DNA of 64,000 bases, from the NCBI GenBank assembly GCA_014529385.2, contig CM043957.1, forward strand, positions 64,850,003-64,914,002. The letters run 5' to 3'. Below are positions 22,415 to 32,283 of this stretch, piece after piece. Positions within the stretch are counted from its first letter, which is position 1, and each line of letters starts with the position of its first letter. The stretch is from Adiantum capillus-veneris. Taxonomy: Eukaryota > Streptophyta > Polypodiopsida > Polypodiales > Pteridaceae. The position numbers were made by a program, and so were the translations under genes. The notes under the pieces were generated by a model. The model saw nothing but the letters and a program-made list of their open reading frames with translations, was not told the DNA's origin and did no database searches.

Positions 22415-23982
22415 TCTCAGATTCTGGAGAGCCGGAATCATACGAAGAAGCTATACAACATGAATCCAAAGAAGAATGGATGAAGAGCATGCAAGTGGAG
22501 ATGGACTCACTACATTGCAACCAAACATGGGAGTTGGTTGAGTTGCCTAAAGGTAAGCGGGCACTTCAAAACAAATGGGTGTACAAGCTGAAGGAAGAAG
22601 AAGGTGGGAAGAAAAGGTACAAGTCTAGGCTTGTAGTAAAAGGTTTTTCTCAAAAGAAAGGTATTGACTTCAATGAAATATTTTCTCTTGTTGTAAAAAT
22701 GAACTTAATTAGGCTTGTCTTAAGCCTTGTGGCTGCTCATGATCTAAATCTCGAGCAAATGGATGTAAATACGGCATTCCCTCACGGTGACTTAGAGGAG
22801 GAAATCTACATGCTTCAACCAAAGGGGTATGAAGTAAAAGGTAAGGAGAAAATGGTTTGCAGATTAAAGAAGAGCTTGTATGGTTTAAAGCAAGCATCAA
22901 GACAATGGTACTTGAAGTTTGATCGATGGATGTTGGATCATGGATTCACAAGATGCAACTCTGATCACTGCGTCTACACAAAGAATTTGGGAGATGGGAA
23001 ATTCATCATCCTAATGTTGTATGTTGATGACATGTTGATTGCAAGTGCTAACATGCAGGACATCAAAGACCTAAAAGAGGAGCTGTCCAAATCTTTTTCA
23101 ATGAAAGATTTAGGTGTTGCAAAGAGGATACTTGGTATGAAGATATCAAGGGACACGACGAATAAGACAATAAAGCTATCTCAAGAAGATTACATCAAGA
23201 AGGTACTAGAAAGGTTTGCAATGCAAGATGCAAAACCAGTTTCTACACCTTTGGCTAGTCATTTTAAACTAACGAAGGATATGTGTCCAAAGACACAAGA
23301 GGAGATAGCCTATATGTCTAAAGTTCCATATGCTGCAGCGGTAGGTTCTCTAATGTATGCTATGGTCTGGACAAGGCCAGACATTGCACATGCAGTGGGA
23401 GTTGTGAGTAGGTTCATGGACAACCCAGGTAAAGAGCATTGGCAAGCTGTGAAGTGGATACTTAGGTATCTAAAAGGGACAACAACAAATGCTTTGTATT
23501 TTGAAGGAACTGATATTTTTCTAGAAGGGTATGCTGATGCAGATATGGCAGGTGACAAAGATACTCGAAGGAGCACTACTGGCTATGTGTTCACGGTTGG
23601 AGGCACAGCAGTAAGCTGGGCTTCAAAGCTGCAGAAAGTGGTTTCATTTTCTACCACGGAAGCAGAGTATGTAGCAATGACGGAGGCAAGCAAAGAAATT
23701 ATGTGGCTTCACAGATTCTTAGAAGAGCTTGGATTCAAACAAGACAATTGTGTCTTGTACAGTGATAGCCAAAGCGCTATCCATCTTGCGAAGAACTCAG
23801 CCTTTCATTCAAGGACAAAGCACATTGAGGTGAGATATCACTTCATATGAACTCTTTTGGAAGAGGGACAGCTAAAGCTAGGAAAGGTGCATGCAAGTGA
23901 AAATCCTGCAGACATGTTTACAAAGGTGGTCAACAAGGAGAAGTTGAGCTTTTGCTCATCTTCAATCGGCATTCAAGGATAA
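22243..23982 (+). pseudogene. Copia reverse transcriptase-RNase H, in shifted frame with a premature stop
   Basis: After the frameshift near 22240 the polyprotein continues in another frame (AGDEYMELEDGEDS). RT blocks follow: TWELVELPKGKRALQNKWVY, EQMDVNTAFPHGDLEEEIYM, SLYGLKQASRQWY, and the active site LYVDDMLIA at 23020-23031. RNase H blocks are GYADADMAGDKDTRRSTTGY, STTEAEYVA and YSDSQSAIHLAKN. A TGA at 23848-23850 interrupts RYHFI-TLLEEG, where Arg is usual, so CGA to TGA by C-to-T change is likely. Coding sense runs on through ENPADMFTK to TAA at 23980-23982. Confidence 0.9.
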
Positions 23983-24031
23983 GAAGCCAGAATGGAAAGC
24001 AGTCACAGGTTTGGTTTGGAGATCAGTCTCC

Positions 24032-24042
24032 AAGTGGGAGAT
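24032..24042 (+). promoter_or_regulatory. Polypurine tract of the copia element
   Basis: AAGTGGGAGAT directly precedes the TGTTAAG start of the 3' LTR, the usual copia position. Confidence 0.75.
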
Positions 24043-24690
24043 TGTTAAGTATGGAGCTTGATTTACCCTTGTAATTTTCTGTGGTAAAAGCGCACATTTG
24101 TAAGGCCCCCATTATGAGGAGAAGCCATCGTGCGTGAAGGAAAATCACTCACCGGAAACCAAAATTTTCACGGACAAGAATCAGGGGCGGAATATTTTCG
24201 CCGGAATATTATGGCCGGACGGCGGTCGGAAAGTGGTCGGAAAACAACCGGTCAGTTGGCCGGTGGCCGGTAGTCAATGGCCGATGGCCGGTGGTTGGAA
24301 GTCAATGGCCGGTGGCCGGTGGTCGGAAGTCAATGGCCGGTGGCCGGTAGCCGAATTCAAAATCGGACTTGTCTTCTCAAGGGCGGCCACACATGGGCAG
24401 ATTGGAGGGTCCGATTTGGACTTATTCACACAAGGGCGGCTACACATGGCTGTCTCTCATAAGAGAGGGCAGCCCTTTTGGCCTATAAAAGGAGGCCATT
24501 TCTACACACATTTCATAGTGTGAAGTTGATGCAACAAGGTGAGTGTGAGGTGGTGAGAGTGAAGCAAGGCGGGAGCTCCATTAAGGGTATAATCCCTTTG
24601 TAAACTACTTCTTGTTTTGAAGTACTAAAGCCATTGAGTGGCTGCTTTCCCGTGGACGTAGCCCACAGTGGGTGAACCACGTATATCGTG

Positions 24691-24776
<86 letters not shown>

Positions 24777-24865
24777 GTACTCTATAATCTCGTGTATGTA
24801 AATCTGTCTCTCTCCATTAAGTAATCTACTTAATTATCTATTTAGCTACGTCTTATTTCCTAACA
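24043..24865 (+). mobile_element. 3' LTR of the copia element
   Basis: 823 bp, TGTTAAG...CTAACA. Compared with the 5' LTR it has one more GGCCGGTGG/AGTCAATGG unit (near 24300-24350) and a CT run of about 78 bases (24695-24773) against 21 bases in the 5' copy. Confidence 0.92.
24695..24773 (+). repeat. CT microsatellite in the copia 3' LTR
   Basis: CT dinucleotides for nearly 80 bases; the matching site in the 5' LTR has about 21. Confidence 0.95.
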
Positions 24866-24870
24866 ACCTC

Positions 24871-25110
24871 TGCCTTTGAGACTCGTTGTAACTGCATCTC
24901 CTTCACGATACTTTGTGACATCCTTCCCTTCAAATTGATACATTTTATTCATAATAGACTAAAGGGAATTAGTTGTTGACATCTCCGAACTTTCTCCAGC
25001 TTGTTGTTGCTGCATGAACATAACAAATGCTTGAAACATTTGCATTGTGCCTTGGTTAAAAAGCATCCCTTGTTGGTCCACAACTTTAAAAAATTATATT
25101 GAAACGAGGA
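24871..25110 (-). pseudogene. Gag-like relic, upstream half, split by the copia insertion
   Basis: The minus strand reads VVDQQGMLFNQGTMQMFQAF, VMFMQQQQAGESSEMSTTNS, L, stop, then IMNKMYQFEGKDVTKYREGD toward the copia target site. The phrase YQFEGKDVTKY resembles the F-x-G-K-D/N-x-x-K/xY start of many gag capsid regions. It connects across the copia element to the relic at 17860-19350 in the right order. Identity as gag is inference. Confidence 0.45.
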
Positions 25111-25175
25111 ATGTTTTTTGGCGAGCATTTTCAAACGAGTGGTTTTTCGGAATCCGACGAGCAAATTTCAAATAG

Positions 25176-25179
<4 letters not shown>

Positions 25180-25217
<38 letters not shown>

Positions 25218-25311
25218 CCGCCTCCATCCTCCCCTTTCTCTCTTTCTCTTGCCTCTCCACCTTCTCTCTCTGTCTCTCTCTACCCCTCCTCTCTCTCTAT
25301 CCTCCATCCCC

Positions 25312-25346
<35 letters not shown>

Positions 25347-25367
25347 CCCCCCCCCCCCCCCCCCCCC
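25180..25367 (+). repeat. CT-rich microsatellites ending in a 24-base poly-C tract
   Basis: CT runs at about 25180-25212 and 25313-25343 with CT/CCTC-rich sequence between, then C24 at 25344-25367. Confidence 0.9.
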
Positions 25368-25929
25368 AAGTATCTATTTGAAGCTTTGAATACCCAAGTA
25401 GAATTCCCCATACTTGAGCATTCCCCAAAAGGTAACCCGGAGTGCGCGGAGCCACCTGCTACGTTGGCCCGCGCGAAGACTTCTTGAAAGCCGAATTTGA
25501 AGGAAAGTCCGTCGCAATGCAGCCCTTGCGAAGTTGCAAGGAAACTTACCGTGATGTTGACGCGCATTGTAGACTTAGGCTGACACCAGCTTTGGTTTCC
25601 AATCGCTGAATCTTGAGTCGGGTAAGGTTACTTGGTTAGATACAGTCTTTAGGTTGAAGTAGCTTTGGTCGTCATGACACCATGAAGGCTTTGGTTGAAT
25701 CTTCAATCGTCAAACTGATCCCAGTGGTCCCTGTGTGGACGTCATTTGGAGGGCTAGCTCGGTGTCCCTGTGGTCTCTTGTAGACTTGAATGGGTCTTCA
25801 GCTCAGCATAGGCCACAAAAGTGGCCGGGCGCGACGAACTAAGTTGAGTTAGTCCATCGCGTTTTTCTCTTTTCTGATTTTGTTACAAAGAGCCCTGTCT
25901 GGCTCGCATCTTTCCTTTGTGTTTGCAGT

Positions 25930-26290
25930 AGTGGTGACGGCCCGGGGGTTGGGCACGTCACGGGGAGGTAGTGTGACGGCCCGGGGGTTGGGCGCGTCAC
26001 GGGGACGGGGGCCTGGAGCTATGGAACGAGGGCCTGGAGCTCTGATACCAAGTGTGACGACCCGGAGTTTGGGCCGTCATGTGGAGAAGCGTGGTGGGCA
26101 AGTTTGCCTTCACGGGGCCCGGCTCGGACGGGACCGGCTCGGGTCAAGGTGCGTTTGTCTTCAAGGGGCCCGGCTCGGACGGGACCGGCTTGGGTGAGTT
26201 GTCTTCAAAGGGGCCCGGCTCGGGTCGTGGGGGTTTGCCTTCAAGGGGCCCGGCTCGGACGGGACCGGCTCGGGTCGAGTTGTGATGGCC
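25930..26290 (+). repeat. GC-rich repeat cluster with a minus-strand primer-site signature
   Basis: Two copies of GTGACGGCCCGGGGGTTGGG (25933, 25973) are followed by GTGACGACCCGG (26055). Three or four copies of GGGGCCCGGCTCGG / GACGGGACCGGCTCGGGT lie at 26114-26276, and GTGATGGCCCGAGGG is at 26282. GAGCTCTGATACCA at 26037-26050 is the complement of the plant tRNA-Met primer site, next to TGTGACGACCCGG. This suggests the LTR end of a minus-strand LTR element, with the GC-rich tandem units inside its LTR, lying just upstream of the LINE. It may instead serve as the LINE 5' region. Confidence 0.55.
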
Positions 26291-27271
26291 CGAGGGTTAG
26301 GCATCATTCTCCAGACAGGGCCGCTCGACTTGAAGGCAATGTCAGACAAAACTTGCAAGGGTGGAAAAGCCACACTCGCCATGGAGAATGATGCAAAATC
26401 TCCAAGGAATTTGGATGCTAATCCAACCACATCATCTACAACAACGGAAGCAATGATCATGGCTTACTTGATCTCGTTACAAGAAACCGTCAACAAACAA
26501 GGTGAAGAGTTGCGCGCACTTGCAATGGAGAATGGTACTTTAAGAGTTCTCGTTGTGGAGAATGAGCACCTCAAGAAGGTTCTTGAAATGCAAACAACAC
26601 GCTTGATGCATCTTGAGAATGAAGTTCAAGAATGTAAACGCTCTCTTGTTGACATGAATGTATTGAAAGAGCGCTTGAGCAAAGTTGAGAGTGATCATGT
26701 ATTGAAAGAGGAAACAATAGATACAATACAACATGATGTATGTGAGATGAGAAATGCATCCAAATCATGGGCTGATATATGTAAGGATAATGTGGTTTCT
26801 ACATCTCCTATCATGCAAGCCGTTGTCCAAGCAAAGAATGTAGAGAATGTGGACACTTAAGAATTGCACAAACGACAAAAACGCTCAAAGAACATCGTCA
26901 TTCGTGGAATCAAGGAGGAAAGCATGGAAACACCCCAATATCTTGCAGTTGCTATTGAAGAGTTTTTTGCTACACACTTTGGCATGTCAGGAATCATGGC
27001 TTATGGTGCACATCGAGTTGGAAAACAAGGAGTCCCTCGCTCGGGAGAAAGACCTATTGTATGTACCATGGCTGATGAGGTAAGGAGAAAGATCATCCTT
27101 GACAATGGTTGGATCTACCTCAAAGGAACAGGTTGTAATGTATATGAGGATCGCACTATTATGCAACAAAATGTACGTCGCAAAGCATATGAGGAAAGAA
27201 GCAAGAAGGTTAAGGTATCACCTCAAAAAGAAAAGCCACTTAAGGAGGATGCAAGTCCACCCAACAAATAG
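26282..27271 (+). CDS. LINE ORF1: coiled coil plus RRM-like RNA-binding domain, interrupted by one stop
   Basis: The first part (26282-26857) contains a long coiled coil: TTEAMIMAYLISLQETVNKQ, then repeated leucine heptads such as LVVENEHLKKVLEMQTTRLM and LKERLSKVE. A TAA at 26858-26860 splits it from the second part in the same frame, KRQKRSKNIVIRGIKEES ... YGAHRVGK ... RPIVCTMADEVRRKIILDNG ... RTIMQQNVRRKAYEER. This resembles the RRM plus C-terminal domain of animal and algal L1-type ORF1 proteins, which trimerise through the coil and bind the element RNA. Plant L1 ORF1 proteins usually carry a CCHC knuckle instead; I see none here. A TAG at 27269-27271 ends it 6 bases before ORF2, in the same frame. 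Confidence 0.6.
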
Positions 27272-27277
27272 GGACAC

Positions 27278-30200
27278 ATGATCTATGAGACCAACTCACG
27301 CTTGCGAATAAGCTTTTGGAATTGTAACGGGTATCCATGGAATGCAGGAATTGGCATTGATGAGCTTACCAATGACTCCGATGTGATACTTCTTGTCGAA
27401 ACATGGGAGCATGATGCGCAACGAATTCTTGGATTTGACAAATACGATGTGCATTCTTTGATGTGGGCCAAAAACGCAAAGCAACGAAGAGGCCAAGGAG
27501 GCGTAGCATGTATGACCAAAAAGGGTTTGAAAGATGTTTCCATTATCAAAGAAGATAAGTATAAACGCTACTTATGGCTGAAAATCAGCCCACCAAATGG
27601 TCAAGTCATGTTTGTGGCCGGTTGCTACATTCCTCACTATGACTCCAACTTTTATGCTTGCTTGAATATGGATAGAGATCAGCCCTTTGTTGAACTAGAC
27701 GAAGACATTGCTCATTACAAAGATCAAGGTGAAGTCATTGTTTTTGGAGACATGAATGCTCGCACAAATATGCTACAACACGACACACAACAAGTAGACA
27801 TGCCGCATGTCTCAAGAAGAATGGATGACTCATACATGTATAATCGAAGTTCTAATGATACAAAAGAAGTGGATCACTATGGAAAGTTACTTCTACATAT
27901 GTGCAATAGTACCGGAATGCTCATTGCAAATGGTGTATCTCTATGGCAAGGCACCAATGACTTTACATGTAGAAAGCACAACGGTGCTAGCGTGATTGAC
28001 TATATGTTGTTCTCGGAAGCCAATCTAGAATGCATACAAAGCTTTACACTTGGTGAATGGAATCCGGAATCGGATCATAGGATGTTATGTATTGACCTCA
28101 AGTGTGGTAAACGTCCCAAGCATGTAGCTTCCAATCATGATGTGAATCATGTGTACCTACGTCTAGACTTCAAACGAGCACTTATATATGTTGATATGGT
28201 GGACCAAATGTTAAGCATGATAGAGCATCAAGAGAGCCCAACATTAGAATGCAAGTGTAAAGTTTTCAAAGAAGTAATTTTCTCTTGTGCGAAGGAATGC
28301 TTTTCGGTGAAACACATGTCTTGCAAAAGGTCTAAGAAGGGTAGCACCAAGAAGAAATGGTTTGACATGGAATGTAGTCAAGCCCGAAAACACTTGCTAA
28401 GATTGGATGCAATCAAAGACAAGGAAGTTTACTTGGAATGTTCACACACATACAAAGCACTTGTTCAAAAGAAGAGGAGAAGGTGGGAAGTCGAAAAACA
28501 ACTTCTTTTAGCACAAGAGAAAGCACATGCATGTGGCAAGTTTTGGCAAAATCTAAAAGGCAAGCGCGTTGAGAGCTTTGGTGACTTGACTCTTGAGGAT
28601 ATGTATATGCATTGTAAGAATCTCTATGAGCAACCCAATGTTGATAAGATGGAGTGTTGTAGCTCCCTTCCGTTTATGTCTCCCTTCTTTACCGTTGAAG
28701 ATGTATGCCGCGCGCTTGAGAAACTTGCTACTCGTAAGGCAGGTGACCTTCAAGGTGTCAAGGCTGAAATGATTAAATGGACAAGCAAGAAAACACGATA
28801 TTGGATATGCGATATGTTTAACCTTGCACTTCAGTATGGCATGCCTCATGATTGGAGTGCAAATTGGATCAAACCTTTGCACAAAGGAGGAGATGTAAAC
28901 AATGTGAACAACTATCGCACTATAATGGTTGGTTCTTTAATGGCAAAGTTATTTGGATGTATCATGGAGATGAAGATAAGTGAATGGGCTGAAAAGAATG
29001 GCAAACGTGCACTTGGCCAAGCAGGTTTTCGAAAGCATCATAGCACTATTGATCACCTTGTCACTCTTCGAGTTCTTATGGAAGCGTCTCGATTGAAAGG
29101 AAAAAAGTTGTATTGTTGCTTTGTGGATTTCAAGAAAGCTTTTGACATGGTACCGCGAGGAAATGTTTGGAGACGTATGCAAAGCCTTCAAGTGCCGAGA
29201 GAATTTATGCATGCAGTCTTTCGCATCTACCAAAAAGTGATATGTCGATTACGTATGGGAGATGGAATTTCAGAATTTTTTGCAAGCACTATTGGTGTCA
29301 AACAAGGATGCCCACTTTCCCCAACCCTCTTTGGGCTACTCATTGATGAATTGGAATGCATGGTTCTTGACTTTATGCAGCAAGAAGGCATAGAAGAGGT
29401 TAAGATTGGAAATGCGGTGATCATGCTTTTGATTTATGCCGATGATGTAGTGCTCTTGGCACATACCTTAGAAGATGCACAAAAGCTTATGAGTGTCTTG
29501 GAACGCTTTTGCCTACATAACGGGCTGATCGTGAATGGATCCAAAACCAAGGTTATGCTTGTAAAGACCCTCAATGATGAAAATCCATGCATTGTATATA
29601 ACAATGAGAAACTTGAAGTGGTAGATCACTTCAAGTACCTTGGCCTTGAGGTTCCATCCAATCATAAATGGAAGGATTGTGCAATGCGTCGCTTGGAAGC
29701 CAGAAAGAGGGCCTATTATGCATTTGAGAACATGTGCAATGCAGGAGAGATCAAGTGTTGGGCTCTCAAAAAGTACCTCTTTGACACATTGGTGACACCG
29801 GTGCTTCTTTATGGAGTGGAGGTGTGGGGTGGAAGCATCGGGAAGTCTACTTGGAAAGAGTTTGAGAATGTCCAAAAGCGTTTTCTCACCAACTTTCTCC
29901 AAGTCAAGACACAAACACCCTACATGCTCTTACTTCTTGAGTCCGGATTGCTTCCCATTGAGGTCTTGGGCATGCAAAGGGATGTGGAGTACATGCATAA
30001 GACACAACGTAGCCCTTTGCATCGACTTCCTAGAATCGCATATGAAGCAAGTCAAATGGTTCAAAAGACATGCAAGAGCAAAATACTAAGTTCGGGGTGG
30101 ATGCTTGATATCAAGAAATGGTTTGGAAGATGGGATGCATGTCACTTTGTCAAGGATGCGTCGATCGACTCCCAAGTTAATGAGGCCTTCTTACAACGCC

Positions 30201-30658
30201 AATGTATCACGGCTTGGGAGAAATCCGGAGGTTCTCGCTTCAGCCATTACACCACACACGTTGCCCCAAACTACAAATCTCTCTTCTTCTCGGAACGAGG
30301 TAACCAAACCCATTCCTACATCCTTGAGCCCATCCCGTTGAGTGCGATCCGCACCATTGCCTCCATTCGTCTTAGCTCCCATTCTCTACGCTGTGAGACA
30401 GGACGTTGGGGCACTGGCGAGGAGTGTCATCGACTTTGCACCTTATGCCCTCGTCAAGTGCGAGAGAGTGAGTACCACACACTACTTGAGTGCTCAGCTT
30501 TTGACCACATTAGGTCCTCTTTTCCCCATATATTCAGCCATGTTCTCTCCCTACATACCTTCCTCTCCCAACCACGATGTGGACTCTCTATTGCGACACT
30601 CATTTCAACCATTTTTGAGCATCGAGAGTCACTTATGAACTCCACTCACACCACGTGA
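27278..30658 (+). CDS. LINE ORF2: APE endonuclease and reverse transcriptase
   Basis: An uninterrupted 1126-codon ORF. The N-terminus is an apurinic-type endonuclease: RISFWNCNG near residue 11, VETWEHD near 40, FGDMNART near 155, and ESDHRM near 263. The reverse transcriptase (about 480-770) has GDLQGVKAEMIKW, WIKPLHKGGDVNNVNNYRTI, GQAGFRKHHSTIDHL, CFVDFKKAFDMVPRGN, TIGVKQGCPLSPTLFG, and the active site LIYADDVVLLA near residue 716. The C-terminus has a CCHC-like motif, CTLC-x(9)-YHTLLEC. There is no RNase H. ORF2 would nick target DNA and prime reverse transcription of the element RNA. The RT wording is unlike canonical seed-plant L1; clade assignment needs a tree. The ORF and its motifs look undamaged. 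Confidence 0.92.
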   Translation: MIYETNSRLRISFWNCNGYPWNAGIGIDELTNDSDVILLVETWEHDAQRILGFDKYDVHSLMWAKNAKQRRGQGGVACMTKKGLKDVSIIKEDKYKRYLWLKISPPNGQVMFVAGCYIPHYDSNFYACLNMDRDQPFVELDEDIAHYKDQGEVIVFGDMNARTNMLQHDTQQVDMPHVSRRMDDSYMYNRSSNDTKEVDHYGKLLLHMCNSTGMLIANGVSLWQGTNDFTCRKHNGASVIDYMLFSEANLECIQSFTLGEWNPESDHRMLCIDLKCGKRPKHVASNHDVNHVYLRLDFKRALIYVDMVDQMLSMIEHQESPTLECKCKVFKEVIFSCAKECFSVKHMSCKRSKKGSTKKKWFDMECSQARKHLLRLDAIKDKEVYLECSHTYKALVQKKRRRWEVEKQLLLAQEKAHACGKFWQNLKGKRVESFGDLTLEDMYMHCKNLYEQPNVDKMECCSSLPFMSPFFTVEDVCRALEKLATRKAGDLQGVKAEMIKWTSKKTRYWICDMFNLALQYGMPHDWSANWIKPLHKGGDVNNVNNYRTIMVGSLMAKLFGCIMEMKISEWAEKNGKRALGQAGFRKHHSTIDHLVTLRVLMEASRLKGKKLYCCFVDFKKAFDMVPRGNVWRRMQSLQVPREFMHAVFRIYQKVICRLRMGDGISEFFASTIGVKQGCPLSPTLFGLLIDELECMVLDFMQQEGIEEVKIGNAVIMLLIYADDVVLLAHTLEDAQKLMSVLERFCLHNGLIVNGSKTKVMLVKTLNDENPCIVYNNEKLEVVDHFKYLGLEVPSNHKWKDCAMRRLEARKRAYYAFENMCNAGEIKCWALKKYLFDTLVTPVLLYGVEVWGGSIGKSTWKEFENVQKRFLTNFLQVKTQTPYMLLLLESGLLPIEVLGMQRDVEYMHKTQRSPLHRLPRIAYEASQMVQKTCKSKILSSGWMLDIKKWFGRWDACHFVKDASIDSQVNEAFLQRQCITAWEKSGGSRFSHYTTHVAPNYKSLFFSERGNQTHSYILEPIPLSAIRTIASIRLSSHSLRCETGRWGTGEECHRLCTLCPRQVRESEYHTLLECSAFDHIRSSFPHIFSHVLSLHTFLSQPRCGLSIATLISTIFEHRESLMNSTHTT

Positions 30659-30761
30659 CATGTTCATTTGGTCCCATAGGTCATATTTGACCTCCCAGGA
30701 TGATAATAGAACTATCTAACTATCTCTCTCTCTCTCCACCCCATACTCCACTCCCCCCCTT

Positions 30762-30764
<3 letters not shown>

Positions 30765-30808
<44 letters not shown>

Positions 30809-30866
30809 GTGGAGGTGGAGGGAGAAGAGGGAGGGGGGGAGAAGGGGGGAGGAGGAGAGAGAGAGT
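30765..30866 (+). repeat. GA-rich microsatellite at the chromovirus insertion site
   Basis: AG repeats (30763-30805) grade into GGAGG-rich sequence and end GAGAGAGAGTG at the 5' LTR start. The 3' LTR is likewise followed by a GA run, so the chromovirus went into this microsatellite. Confidence 0.85.
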
Positions 30867-30867
30867 G

Positions 30868-30948
30868 TGTCATAAAATCTGATATCTAACCGACCCAAAT
30901 GATTCTCATCTTAAACCTGATCATTTAATGTCGGAAAATAAACGGGAA
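30868..30948 (+). mobile_element. First piece of the chromovirus 5' LTR
   Basis: TGTCATAAAATCT and the next 70 bases match the 3' LTR start (43616 onward). The piece ends in GGGAA, the target duplication of the nested element, and the LTR resumes at 36756-36761 with GGGAACAAGGGTTAGAAT. Confidence 0.9.
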
Positions 30949-31079
30949 TGTAAGACCGTAGGGGACTGGACCATGCAACTCTCCACCCAACCGTGCCATA
31001 TATAGACTCCTAGCCCCTAAATATAGCGCCCCTTGACCGCATGTCCATCCTGGCCCTTGGACCTGCCCTTGGACTGACA
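30949..31079 (-). mobile_element. LTR copy 1 of the nested short-LTR element
   Basis: 131 bp from TGTAAGACCG to GGACTGACA in plus orientation; this is the 3' LTR in element orientation. The complementary purine tract lies at 31080-31092. Confidence 0.88.
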
Positions 31080-32105
31080 TTACTCCCCCCTTGGAGAAGC
31101 GTTTTCGTCCTCGAAAACACAAGTGGTAGTATCTTCGTAAGAACACTGATGTTTTCCTTATTGGCATCCTCTACACGGGCCAATTGTCCATATGACCGAT
31201 ACCTGGTGCAGTGAGGAGGTTCAATGAAACCAAGAGCAACATCTTGATTTTCAACATTGTTGTCCTTTTGCAACCACCCGTATCTAAATGGTAACTCATG
31301 ATAACTCATGTGAGTATCTTGAAAAGCTCATAGCTACTGAAAGATAGAATAGGGAGTGTCCTCATGTCAGACTTCTGAACCTTTTGGAACACACAGAACC
31401 ACATGTTCACCCCTAACAAAGGTTACATGCCAACATACTCTGTCAGCACACCTACTAAGTCCTTCACTTATGAAACTGTCGGTATCCAACCCCACCACAA
31501 CAGGTGTTCAAAGTTGAAAACCTAACCGAAGCAAATTCTAGAATAAGGAGAGAATCACCTATTCAGAATGCATTGTGCTAACGTATGCTCTTAGCAGATC
31601 CTTTAGCACGGTTTACTAACATATGCGCTTAGCATATCCTTTAGTACTAAATAGAATACTTGTAAGCTGCCCATCCAACGTGGGATGAATGACAGTAGTA
31701 AGAGTGAGGTACTTTCCCCAACCACTAAGAGACAGTCTTCCACGACTGACGACAAACTATGACTCAACCATTGAGTATCCATCCGTATACTCGATATGGA
31801 ATGGAGACAACCAACTAGGTTGAATGTAGATTGGAGGTTCCAACAACCAATCACTAACATCCATACTCAGCCATCACCTTGTATGGCAGGGTGTAAACTC
31901 ATACAAAATCTGCAAGAGAGATTGCACTAGCAATGAAAAAGGGTGCAGAAAGAATAAAGTCCATGGATTTGCATGCCGCTCCAAATAAATTTGTGTTAAA
32001 CACTAGGGCCCATAACACCTAATGTGCATGCATTTAACACAAACATATCCAAACTGCAATTCCATGAGGAGACTTTCCACGATACTTACGTGAAAATCTT
32101 GCAAC

Positions 32106-32283
32106 AAAGTTGGACCATAATAGAATGTGACAACCCGGTCACACCTAGGAACCAACCATGAGACCTTCTCATGGACGTAGCATACTTTGCAGCAAAAGTT
32201 GGACCATAATAGAATGTGACAACCCGGTCACACTTAGGAACCAACCATGAGACATTCTCATGAACGTAGCATACTTTGCTATA
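32106..32283 (+). repeat. Tandem duplication, 89-bp period
   Basis: AAAGTTGGACCATAATAGAA begins at 32106 and again at 32195. Both units contain TGTGACAACCCGGTCACAC, a partial inverted repeat, and CGTAGCATACTTTGC. Confidence 0.9.

Larger units (their letters stand above)
19351..24870 (+). mobile_element. Ty1/copia LTR retrotransposon, Tork/TNT1-like, with both LTRs
   Basis: LTRs at 19356-20124 and 24043-24865 begin TGTTAAG and end CCTAACA. The flanking pentamers ATCTC (19351-19355) and ACCTC (24866-24870) form a target duplication with one mismatch. A primer site follows the 5' LTR and a purine tract precedes the 3' LTR. Domain order gag-PR-IN-RT-RH is that of Ty1/copia. The gag wording (KFNGKNYQHWKMQIEDYLYQ) is Tork/TNT1-like. 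Catalytic changes, a frameshift and a nonsense codon make it inactive. It splits an older gag-like relic. Confidence 0.9.
26282..30720 (+). mobile_element. Non-LTR retrotransposon (LINE), near full length
   Basis: Two coding regions in one frame: a coiled-coil/RNA-binding ORF1 and a 1126-codon ORF2 with apurinic endonuclease, reverse transcriptase and a C-terminal CCHC motif. No LTRs flank it. The right limit is set by the short 3' untranslated part ending near TATCTAACTATC before a TC/GA microsatellite; no poly-A tail is seen. The left limit is uncertain because GC-rich repeats adjoin. Confidence 0.8.

Noticed and set aside
25880-26391. GC-rich ORFs with GPGSDGTGSG-like or RGARLGRDRLG repeats
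   Set aside because: Open only because of GC-rich tandem units; all three frames are open and repetitive, so not evidence of a gene.
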